9,608 nt of DNA from Frisingicoccus sp009929615. GTDB lineage: Bacteria > Bacillota > Clostridia > Lachnospirales > Lachnospiraceae. Shown one piece after another: positions 1-6,024 of this stretch. The stretch is from assembly GCA_028692275.1 (NCBI GenBank), contig JAQUXR010000044.1, forward strand, positions 1-9,608, read 5' to 3'. The translations under genes were made by a program, and so were the position numbers. Numbering within the stretch: the first letter of the stretch is position 1; every line of letters begins with the position of its first letter. Below the pieces are notes generated by a model. The model made no database searches, was not told where the DNA came from, and saw nothing but the letters and a program-made list of their open reading frames with translations.

Positions 1-36
1 TTGTCCATCCATTGTAAGCTCTACCTTTCTGATAAT
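1..36 (-). CDS. Transposase-like protein, N-terminal fragment (runs off window)
   Basis: Twelve codons are visible on the minus strand, reading (M/I)IRKVELTMDGQ and continuing past position 1. A perfect AGGAGG (minus strand 47-42) precedes an ATT codon at 36-34 by 5 nt, so ATT may be the start. The first canonical start is the in-frame ATG at 12-10, which has a weaker GAAAGG about 11 nt upstream. ATT starts are rare but are known for infC and some IS genes. The gene sits just inside a terminal inverted repeat, which is the main reason to call it a transposase. Too little protein is visible for a family assignment. Confidence 0.4.
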   Translation of the reverse strand, partial: MIRKVELTMDGQ

Positions 37-42
37 AAGTAC

Positions 43-62
43 CTCCTAAATTTCATTAGGAG
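43..62 (-). promoter_or_regulatory. Hairpin sequestering the transposase ribosome binding site
   Basis: Positions 43-49 (CTCCTAA) and 56-62 (TTAGGAG) form a perfect 7-bp inverted repeat with a 6-nt loop. In the minus-strand transcript the right arm contains most of the AGGAGG of the transposase-like gene, so folding would hide it. IS elements are known to use such structures to prevent translation from transcripts that read in from outside (IS10 is the classic case). Applying that role here is inference. Confidence 0.5.
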
Positions 63-153
63 TATCATATCACATCGGGACATTTTCCCGTGTGGTATAT
101 TAGGACATTATCATAAATGGTTCATAAAACCGTTTTGAACGCAAGAAAAGGAA

Positions 154-182
154 TTGACTTTTTTACATAAATCATTTATCAT
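154..182 (+). promoter_or_regulatory. Sigma-A promoter of the ABC transporter operon
   Basis: A -35 box TTGACT (154-159) and a -10 box TATCAT (177-182) are separated by 17 bp, predicting a transcript start near 189. It lies about 30 bp outside the IS end and drives the binding-protein gene starting at 237. Confidence 0.7.
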
Positions 183-197
183 ATTAGGAGAGTGTTG

Positions 198-221
198 CTT
201 CAATGCTTTTATGTATTGAAG
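198..221 (+). promoter_or_regulatory. 5'-UTR stem-loop before the binding-protein gene
   Basis: CTTCAATGC (198-206) pairs with GTATTGAAG (213-221), nine pairs including one G-U, around a 6-nt loop. It begins about 9 nt after the predicted transcript start and ends just before the purine-rich ribosome binding site (AAGGAAAGAGG, 226-236). It has no T-run, so it is not a terminator. It may protect the 5' end of the mRNA. No T-box or other known riboswitch consensus is visible. Confidence 0.45.
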
Positions 222-236
222 TAAAAAGGAAAGAGG

Positions 237-1271
237 ATGAAGAAAATGAAAAAATCACTTGCAATGGTATTAGCAGGTATTATGGTTGTTGCCTCCTTGA
301 CAGCTTGTGGCGGCAAAACAGAAAAGGCTGCTGAAACAAAGGCAGAGACAACCGCTGAAACAAAAGCAGAGACTACAGCAGAAACAAAAGCAGCTGCAGC
401 CGATGGAGAAACTTACAAAATTGGTGTTCTTCAGTTAGTAGAACATTCCGCTTTGGACTCAGCCAATGACGGTTTTGTATCTGCACTGGATGATTCCGGT
501 ATTTCTTATGAGATTGACCAGCAGAATGCACAGGGTGATCAGTCTGCATGCCAGACTATCGCTGAGAAACTGGTAAATGACGGTGATGATTTGATTCTTA
601 CAATTGCTACACCAGCAGCACAGGCTGTTGCAGGTGTTACAACAGAGATTCCTATCGTTGGTACAGCCATTACTGATTTTGCAGAATCCGGTTTAGTAGC
701 TTCAAATGAAGCTCCTGGCGGAAACGTAACAGGTACTTCTGATTTAACTCCAATCGAAGCACAGATTGAATTATTACAGCAGGTTCTTCCAGAAGCAAAA
801 ACTATCGGTGTTCTTTACTGCTCTGCAGAAAGTAACTCAGATATCCAGCTTCAGATGACGAAAGCTGCTTGTAAAGATAAAGGACTTGAAGTTATTGAAT
901 TTGCAGTTTCAAGTTCAAACGAAATTCAGTCCGTTGTTGAATCTGCAGTAGGCAAAGTAGATGCTCTCTACAGCTTCACAGATAACACAATTGCAGATGG
1001 TATGAATACAGTATCTATGGTTGCTAATGAAAATAACATTCCTGTTATTTGTGGTGAAGAAGGTATGGTTGAAGCCGGCGGCCTTTGCACATACAGCATT
1101 GATTACTATGAATTAGGTTATCTTGCTGGAGAGATGGCTGTTAAGATCCTTAAAGGTGAAGCCGATCCTGCAACAACACCAATCGAATATTTCCCAGCTG
1201 ATAAATGTGAATTCGTAGGAAACGAAGAAACAGCTAAAATCTTGGGAATCGACCTTTCAGGTGTTAAATAA
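237..1271 (+). CDS. ABC transporter substrate-binding lipoprotein (TrpX-type)
   Basis: Extracytoplasmic binding protein of the ABC_sub_bind (PF04392) type, 344 aa. The N terminus has lysines, a hydrophobic stretch (about residues 8-20) and a lipobox L-T-A-C with the lipidated Cys at 24, so the mature protein should be anchored to the outer face of the membrane. Residues 33-52 are a low-complexity linker repeating AETK/AETT. The folded domain starts near residue 60 (YKIGVLQLVEH) and carries typical family segments (GTAITDFAESGLV, GTSDLTPIEAQIELLQ, IGVLYCSAESNS). Members with known ligands, such as streptococcal TrpX, bind tryptophan; the ligand here is not determined by sequence. AAGGA (226-230) is spaced 6 nt from ATG 237; an in-frame ATG at 246 is an alternative. 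First gene of the importer operon. Confidence 0.92.
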   Translation: MKKMKKSLAMVLAGIMVVASLTACGGKTEKAAETKAETTAETKAETTAETKAAAADGETYKIGVLQLVEHSALDSANDGFVSALDDSGISYEIDQQNAQGDQSACQTIAEKLVNDGDDLILTIATPAAQAVAGVTTEIPIVGTAITDFAESGLVASNEAPGGNVTGTSDLTPIEAQIELLQQVLPEAKTIGVLYCSAESNSDIQLQMTKAACKDKGLEVIEFAVSSSNEIQSVVESAVGKVDALYSFTDNTIADGMNTVSMVANENNIPVICGEEGMVEAGGLCTYSIDYYELGYLAGEMAVKILKGEADPATTPIEYFPADKCEFVGNEETAKILGIDLSGVK

Positions 1272-1291
1272 ACTTATATAACAGAAAATCA

Positions 1292-1336
1292 CTCCGGCAA
1301 ATATACCTAATATATTTGCCGGGGCTATTTTTTTGC
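1292..1336 (+). terminator. Intercistronic terminator between binding protein and permease
   Basis: CCGGCAAATATA (1294-1305) pairs perfectly with TATATTTGCCGG (1311-1322) around a 5-nt loop; a G-U and a C-G pair extend the stem to 1292-1324. CTA and an unbroken run of T follow. This is a full intrinsic terminator inside the operon. Partial readthrough would give more binding protein than membrane components, a known arrangement in ABC importer operons. No convincing second promoter was seen before the permease. Confidence 0.85.
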
Positions 1337-1371
1337 TGATACAAAGATAAAGAAAAGAGGAGGAAAAACTT

Positions 1372-2298
1372 ATGAATATTGCTGGTATTTTGTTGGCACT
1401 CCAAGGCGCTGCATCCCAGGGTATCCTCTGGGGTATTCTCGTTTTAGGTGTCTATATTACTTACGAAATTCTGAACATAGCAGATTTGACCGTTGATGGC
1501 AGCTTTGCTCTTGGTGGCTGCGTCTGTGCCACTTTAGTTGTTGGCTATGGTATGAATCCTGTTTTAGCTTTAATTATTGCAACGGTTTCAGGAATGGTTG
1601 CAGGTGCAATTACAGGTCTTTTACATACTGTATTTGAAATTCCTGCCATCTTAGCCGGTATTTTAACCCAGATTGCCCTTTGGTCCATTAATCTTCGTAT
1701 TATGGGAAAGAGTAATACACCTTTATTAAAATCCAGTACCATTTTCTCCGGATTTGTAGAAGCTACAGGCTTAAAGTCCTCAATGGCATCTGGTATAATC
1801 GGATTAATTATCGCAGTTATCATTATTGCAGCTCTTTACTGGTTTTTCGGTACTGAACTCGGTTCTGCACTTCGTGCGACAGGTAATAATGAAGATATGA
1901 TTCGTGCACTTGGTGTAAATACAAAGATGATGAAGATGATTGCCCTGATGTTGAGCAATGGTCTTGTCGGTCTTTCTGGTGGCCTTGTATGTCAAAGTCA
2001 GAAATATGCTGATATCGGTATGGGCACCGGTGCCATTGTTATCGGTCTGGCTGCTATTGTTATTGGTGATGTGCTTATGGGAAGACTTCGTTCCTTTGCA
2101 AGCCGTCTTATTTCTGCCATTGTTGGTGCTATTGTATACTTCCTGATTCGTGCCATTGTTCTTCAGCTTGGTATGGATGCAAATGATATGAAATTATTGT
2201 CAGCTATTATTGTAGCTCTCGCCCTCTGTATTCCTGTTGCATTAAATAAATATCGTGCAAAACGAGCCTATACGGAAGGAGGTAATGAGAATGCTTAG
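1372..2298 (+). CDS. ABC transporter permease (COG4120 type)
   Basis: Integral membrane subunit, 308 aa, of the importer whose binding protein and ATPase flank it. The sequence is a series of about eight or nine hydrophobic segments (for example near residues 10-34, 44-64, 68-90, 137-159, 217-238, 244-266 and 272-290). Between them is a charged cytoplasmic loop, LGSALRATGNNEDMIRALGVNTKMMKM (about 163-190 region). It resembles the EAA-like coupling loop of branched-chain amino acid and TrpY-type permeases and should contact the ATPase. GAGGAGG (1357-1363) sits 8 nt before ATG 1372. The last 8 nt overlap the ATPase gene, implying translational coupling. Substrate unknown; the TrpX association suggests an aromatic amino acid or related compound. 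Confidence 0.9.
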   Translation: MNIAGILLALQGAASQGILWGILVLGVYITYEILNIADLTVDGSFALGGCVCATLVVGYGMNPVLALIIATVSGMVAGAITGLLHTVFEIPAILAGILTQIALWSINLRIMGKSNTPLLKSSTIFSGFVEATGLKSSMASGIIGLIIAVIIIAALYWFFGTELGSALRATGNNEDMIRALGVNTKMMKMIALMLSNGLVGLSGGLVCQSQKYADIGMGTGAIVIGLAAIVIGDVLMGRLRSFASRLISAIVGAIVYFLIRAIVLQLGMDANDMKLLSAIIVALALCIPVALNKYRAKRAYTEGGNENA

Positions 2299-3082
2299 TA
2301 TTTCAAATGTAAGTAAAACCTTTAATATCGGAACTATTAACGAGAAAAAGGCCCTTCAGAGCATTAGCCTTCACCTTGAACCCGGAGATTTTGTAACTAT
2401 TATTGGTGGTAATGGTGCCGGAAAATCAACTATGTTAAATATGATTGCCGGTGTTTATCCAATTGATTCCGGGCTCATTCAACTGGATGGAACGAATATA
2501 TCCAGACTTCCGGAGCATGCCAGAGCTAAATACCTTGGCCGTGTTTTCCAGGACCCTATGCGTGGAACAGCTGCAGATATGGAGATTCAAGAGAATCTTG
2601 CCCTTGCCCTCAGACGTGGAAATGCCCGCGGACTTGGCTGGGGAATATCCAAAGAAGAAAAACTTCAGTATAAAAAACTTCTTACACGCTTGGATTTAGG
2701 CCTTGAGGACCGTCTTTCATCAAAGGTAGGACTCTTGTCCGGTGGACAGCGTCAGGCCCTCACATTGCTCATGGCAACCCTTAAAAAGCCAAAACTTCTT
2801 CTTGATGAACATACAGCAGCACTTGATCCTAAAACCGCAAAAAAGGTGCTTGATTTAACCGAGGAAATTGTCAACGAAAATAAATTGACAGCTTTAATGG
2901 TAACTCATAATATGAAAGATGCCATTCGACTTGGAAACCGCCTCGTCATGATGCACGAAGGAAAAATCATTTATGATGTGCGTGATGAAGAGAAGATGAA
3001 TCTCGAAGTCAACGACTTAATGAAAAAATTTGAACAGGCCAGTGGCGGCGAATTTGCAAACGACCGTATGCTTTTGTCCTGA
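2291..3082 (+). CDS. ABC transporter ATP-binding protein (COG1101 type)
   Basis: Cytoplasmic ATPase of the importer, 263 aa from the start chosen here. All nucleotide-binding motifs are present: Walker A GGNGAGKST (39-47), Q-loop VFQDP with Gln 87, signature LSGGQ (149-153), Walker B LLLDE with Asp 172 and catalytic Glu 173, D-loop ALD (177-179) and switch His 206 (VTHN). ATG 2291 is chosen because AAGGAGG (2276-2282) is 8 nt upstream; ATG 2285 is only 2 nt away and ATG 2255 lies deep inside the permease gene. The start overlaps the permease stop by 8 nt. It is the last gene of the operon and is followed by a terminator. Confidence 0.92.
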   Translation: MLSISNVSKTFNIGTINEKKALQSISLHLEPGDFVTIIGGNGAGKSTMLNMIAGVYPIDSGLIQLDGTNISRLPEHARAKYLGRVFQDPMRGTAADMEIQENLALALRRGNARGLGWGISKEEKLQYKKLLTRLDLGLEDRLSSKVGLLSGGQRQALTLLMATLKKPKLLLDEHTAALDPKTAKKVLDLTEEIVNENKLTALMVTHNMKDAIRLGNRLVMMHEGKIIYDVRDEEKMNLEVNDLMKKFEQASGGEFANDRMLLS

Positions 3083-3096
3083 TAAATGTCATATTT

Positions 3097-3144
3097 AAAA
3101 ATACCGCTGATATAATTATAAAAAGATTATAAGGCGGTATTTTT
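3097..3144 (+). terminator. Terminator of the ABC transporter operon
   Basis: AAAAATACCGC (3097-3107) pairs with GCGGTATTTTT (3134-3144), 11 bp, with further pairing inside (TATAAT 3111-3116 with ATTATA 3126-3131). The T-run is part of the right arm and the matching A-run would allow some function on the opposite strand. It starts 14 nt after the ATPase stop codon. Confidence 0.75.
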
Positions 3145-3183
3145 ATAGACCAAAACAGGAAACGTGAGATTAGGGATATGCGT

Positions 3184-3411
3184 ATGCGAAGCGGCAGCGC
3201 AACAAGAGATTACAGCGAACAGATTAACGGCATCAGTCCGGGCATATATTTGCTCTTTCGATGTTTTCTGGCCCTCGCATTCTTTGTGACAGCCATTACC
3301 TTTCCAATGATTCCCGCTGATAAAATACCGGCCGAATTAAAGGAAATTCCCAATGAAATTGCTGTAAACTATACCATTGAAAATATAAAAGACTTTTTCA
3401 ATAAAGATTGA
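3184..3411 (+). CDS. Small membrane protein of unknown function
   Basis: 75 aa from ATG 3184 (77 aa from ATG 3178). I do not recognise the family. A basic and polar N terminus (RSGSATRDYSEQ) is followed by one hydrophobic segment (GIYLLFRCFLALAFFVTAIT) and a charged C-terminal tail of about 35 residues (KIPAELKEIPNEIAVNYTIENIKDFFNKD). This suggests a single-span protein with a short tail. AGGG (3172-3175) is 8 nt before ATG 3184 but only 2 nt before ATG 3178, so 3184 is preferred. The frame stays open upstream to about 3133 (…IDQNRKREIRD), which looks protein-like but has no standard start codon. The -35 box of the next operon overlaps its TGA stop. Confidence 0.6.
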   Translation: MRSGSATRDYSEQINGISPGIYLLFRCFLALAFFVTAITFPMIPADKIPAELKEIPNEIAVNYTIENIKDFFNKD

Positions 3412-3436
3412 AGTTCTTCTTCATAGTGCGTATAAT
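3408..3436 (+). promoter_or_regulatory. Sigma-A promoter of the radical SAM-RNase G operon
   Basis: TTGAAG (3408-3413) and a perfect TATAAT (3431-3436) are 17 bp apart, giving a start near 3443 and a leader of about 43 nt. The -35 box overlaps the stop codon of the small membrane-protein gene. Confidence 0.75.
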
Positions 3437-3485
3437 ATAGCGTATCTGATGAAAAAAATGATAAACAAGAAACGAGAGGTAATTC

Positions 3486-5357
3486 ATGCAGAAATTAGCA
3501 CTTAGCGATGATATCCTGATGAAGGTTGAAAAACCAGCTAGATATCTTGGTAATGAATATAATGTAGTTATAAAGGAACCCACATCGGTTGATGTCCATT
3601 TTGCCATGTGTTTTCCGGATGTCTACGAAATAGGGATGTCCTATCTGGGAATTCAGATTCTATATGATATGTTAAACCGGCGGGATGATGTCTATTGTGA
3701 ACGGCTCTATTCCCCATGGATGGATTTAGATGCTATTCTCAGAGAACGAAATATTCCTTTATTTTCTCTGGAAACCCAATCACCAATTAAGGACTTTGAT
3801 TTTCTGGCAATGACCCTGCAATATGAGATGTGTTATACCAATGTCCTCCAGATTCTTGATTTGAGCCAGATTCCTTTGAAATCTGAAGAACGAACCCTGG
3901 AACATCCTTTTGTCATTGGTGGTGGTCCTTGTGCCTACAATCCGGAACCATTGGCAGATTTCTTTGATATCTTCTATATCGGTGAAGGCGAAACTGTTTA
4001 TTATGATTTAATGGACTGCTATAAGGAATGGAAGACGACCGGTGGCAGCCGTAAAGACTTTCTTTTAAAAGCAGCTCAGATTGAAGGTATTTATGTGCCA
4101 TCTTTATATGCAGTCACTTATAGAGAAGATGGTCAGATAGAAAGTTTTGCTCCAACGGATGCATCTGTTCCTAAAAAGGTAAAAAAACAGGTTGTCACAG
4201 AGCTGGGCCATACTTTTTATCCTGAAAAGCCAGTTGTCCCTTTTATTAAAGTCACTCAGGACAGAGTGGTATTAGAAATTCAAAGGGGCTGCATCCGAGG
4301 CTGCCGTTTCTGCCAGGCGGGTAATGTATATCGTCCAAACAGAGAACGCGATCTGGAATTTTTAAAGAAATATGCCCATGATATGTTAATTTCTACAGGC
4401 CATGAGGAGATTTCTCTGAGTTCTTTGAGTTCCAGCGACTATTCCTGTCTTGAGGAATTAACGACCTATCTGATCCACGAATTTGGGAAAAAACGAGGCG
4501 TAAATATTTCTCTGCCATCCCTTCGTATAGATGCTTTTTCTCTCGATGTTATGAGCCAGGTGCAGGATGTCCGCAAGAGCAGCCTTACCTTTGCACCAGA
4601 AGCCGGTTCGCAGAGGATGAGAGACGTTATTAACAAAGGTTTGACTGAAGAAGATATTCTCTCAGGCGCAATGGACGCCTTTAATGGTGGCTGGAACCGA
4701 GTAAAACTCTATTTCATGCTTGGTCTTCCCGGAGAAAACTATGACGATATTGAAGGCATAGCAACCTTGTCCAATGAAATCGCAGCACAGTATTACACCA
4801 TTCCAAAGGAAGAACGTCCCGGAGCAAGAGTAGATGTGGTATCTAGTACATCCTTCTTTGTTCCTAAACCTTTTACGCCTTTCCAGTGGGTACCTCAGAA
4901 TACAACGGAAGAATTCAAAGAGAAGCAGCGCTTCTTAAACCAAAAGATGCGAGAACAGCTGAATCGTAAAAGCATGCGCTACAACTGGCATGACTTTGAT
5001 GTAACGGCCTTAGAAGGCTTTTTAGCCCGTGGTGACCGAAGGATAGGAGAAGTTATCTATCATGCCTATAAAAAAGGCTGCATGTTCGATTCCTGGTCTG
5101 AATTCTTTCATTATGACCGTTGGATTGAATCTATGGAAGAGTGCGGTATCGACCCGGCATTCTACACAAACCGCCAGCGTACTTTTGACGAAATCCTGCC
5201 TTGGGATTTCATTGATGCCGGTGTAACTAAAGAATTCTTATGGAGAGAGTTTGAGCAGTCTCAAAAAGAGCTTGTAACGCCAAACTGCCGGATGCAGTGT
5301 TCCGGCTGTGGCTGCCGTGTTTACGAAGGAGGTGTCTGTTTTGAAGGTACGAATTAA
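3486..5357 (+). CDS. Radical SAM protein, TIGR03960 type
   Basis: 623-aa radical SAM enzyme of unknown reaction. The N-terminal part (about 1-250) resembles a cobalamin-binding-like domain (CFPDVYEIGMSYLGIQILY, FVIGGGPCAYNPEPLADFFD, FYIGEGE). The radical SAM core follows, with the iron-sulfur motif CIRGCRFC at Cys 269, 273 and 276. The C terminus has an extra cysteine cluster (CRMQCSGCGCRVYEGGVC), which could hold another metal centre. In Clostridia this family is typically encoded next to a DUF2344 protein, and in some genomes the two are fused; here the DUF2344 gene overlaps by 17 nt. RNase G follows, so a role in RNA or ribosome modification is a reasonable but unproven inference. GAGAGG (3474-3479) is 6 nt before ATG 3486. 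Confidence 0.9.
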   Translation: MQKLALSDDILMKVEKPARYLGNEYNVVIKEPTSVDVHFAMCFPDVYEIGMSYLGIQILYDMLNRRDDVYCERLYSPWMDLDAILRERNIPLFSLETQSPIKDFDFLAMTLQYEMCYTNVLQILDLSQIPLKSEERTLEHPFVIGGGPCAYNPEPLADFFDIFYIGEGETVYYDLMDCYKEWKTTGGSRKDFLLKAAQIEGIYVPSLYAVTYREDGQIESFAPTDASVPKKVKKQVVTELGHTFYPEKPVVPFIKVTQDRVVLEIQRGCIRGCRFCQAGNVYRPNRERDLEFLKKYAHDMLISTGHEEISLSSLSSSDYSCLEELTTYLIHEFGKKRGVNISLPSLRIDAFSLDVMSQVQDVRKSSLTFAPEAGSQRMRDVINKGLTEEDILSGAMDAFNGGWNRVKLYFMLGLPGENYDDIEGIATLSNEIAAQYYTIPKEERPGARVDVVSSTSFFVPKPFTPFQWVPQNTTEEFKEKQRFLNQKMREQLNRKSMRYNWHDFDVTALEGFLARGDRRIGEVIYHAYKKGCMFDSWSEFFHYDRWIESMEECGIDPAFYTNRQRTFDEILPWDFIDAGVTKEFLWREFEQSQKELVTPNCRMQCSGCGCRVYEGGVCFEGTN

Positions 5358-6024
5358 ATTTGCAAAAGAGGGTATTGTACGCTTTATCGGCCACCTTGAT
5401 ATGATGCGTTATTTCCAAAAGGCATTCCGCCGGGCAGAGATTGATATTCAGTATTCTCAAGGATTCAGTCCCCATCAGCTTATTTCCTTCGCAGCACCAT
5501 TAGGCGTAGGCATTACAAGTACCGGTGAATATATGGATATCGTTATGGGTGATTGTCCATCTTCTAAAGAATTAATTGAAATCATCAATCGTCAAATGGT
5601 TGAAGGTGTACGTATATTAAGTGCTGTAGCACTTCCGGATAACAGTAAAAATGCAATGTCTCTTATGGACACTGCAGATTATCATATAAGTTTTCGCGAA
5701 GGAATGGCCCCTGCATTTAATCTGACACAGGCTATTAAAGATTTTATGGCTCAACCAGAAATTATGGTCACCAAGAAAACTAAAAAAAGCGAAAAAACAA
5801 TGGATATCAAACCTATGATTTACGAGCTGAGATCCGAAGATACTGGTTGCTTTATGAATGTAGCCACGGGAAGTACCCAGAATCTGAAACCGGAGCAGGT
5901 TATGTCCACACTGTATACATTTATGAATCAGGATTTTGACCCTTATTCTATACAGATTCATCGTCTAGAGATATATGGTCCCCAGTTTAAATCCTTAGAA
6001 AGCTATGGAGAGACTATGGAATGA
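5341..6024 (+). CDS. DUF2344 / TIGR03936 family protein
   Basis: 227 aa when started at TTG 5341, giving MKVRIKFAKEGIVRFIGHLDMMRYFQKAFRRAEI, the hallmark N terminus of the family. AAGGAGG (5326-5332) lies 8 nt before this TTG, which decides the start; the in-frame ATG 5308 lies inside the radical SAM gene and has no such site. A second family segment, GFSPHQLISFAAPLGVGITSTGEYMD, follows. The biochemical role is unknown; the constant pairing with the TIGR03960 radical SAM protein suggests a shared substrate. Its start lies before the radical SAM stop and its stop overlaps the next start by 4 nt, so production of the three proteins is probably coupled. Confidence 0.88.
   Translation: MKVRIKFAKEGIVRFIGHLDMMRYFQKAFRRAEIDIQYSQGFSPHQLISFAAPLGVGITSTGEYMDIVMGDCPSSKELIEIINRQMVEGVRILSAVALPDNSKNAMSLMDTADYHISFREGMAPAFNLTQAIKDFMAQPEIMVTKKTKKSEKTMDIKPMIYELRSEDTGCFMNVATGSTQNLKPEQVMSTLYTFMNQDFDPYSIQIHRLEIYGPQFKSLESYGETME

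Larger units (their letters stand above)
1..124 (-). mobile_element. Terminal part of an insertion sequence (transposase 5' side)
   Basis: Read outside-in on the minus strand, 124-96 (TGAACCATTTATGATAATGT and nine further bases) matches 9511-9539 on the plus strand at 23 of 29 positions. That is the relation expected between the left and right inverted repeats of one IS type. A second copy of the core GAAAATGTCCC lies inside the end (minus strand of 77-87) and is identical to 9523-9533, suggesting repeated transposase-binding sites. A transposase-like reading frame starts further in and runs off the window. The outer boundary near 124-125 is an estimate. The IS family is not proven; the visible N-terminal residues recall ISNCY-type transposases of Lachnospiraceae, from memory only. 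Confidence 0.6.

Noticed and set aside
141..236. T-box or aromatic-amino-acid riboswitch before the TrpX-like gene
   Set aside because: The leader is only about 48 nt and lacks the T-box conserved sequence; only one simple stem-loop is present.
1545..1995. Minus-strand open frames opposite the permease gene
   Set aside because: They lie antisense to a clear membrane protein, have no family resemblance and no ribosome binding site; they reflect codon bias of the plus strand.
2285..2287. ATG 2285 or 2255 as start of the ATPase
   Set aside because: The AAGGAGG at 2276-2282 is only 2 nt from 2285 and lies downstream of 2255; ATG 2291 has the proper 8-nt spacing.
5227..5961. Minus-strand open frames opposite the radical SAM/DUF2344 genes
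   Set aside because: Shadows of conserved plus-strand genes with no supported start or recognisable domain.
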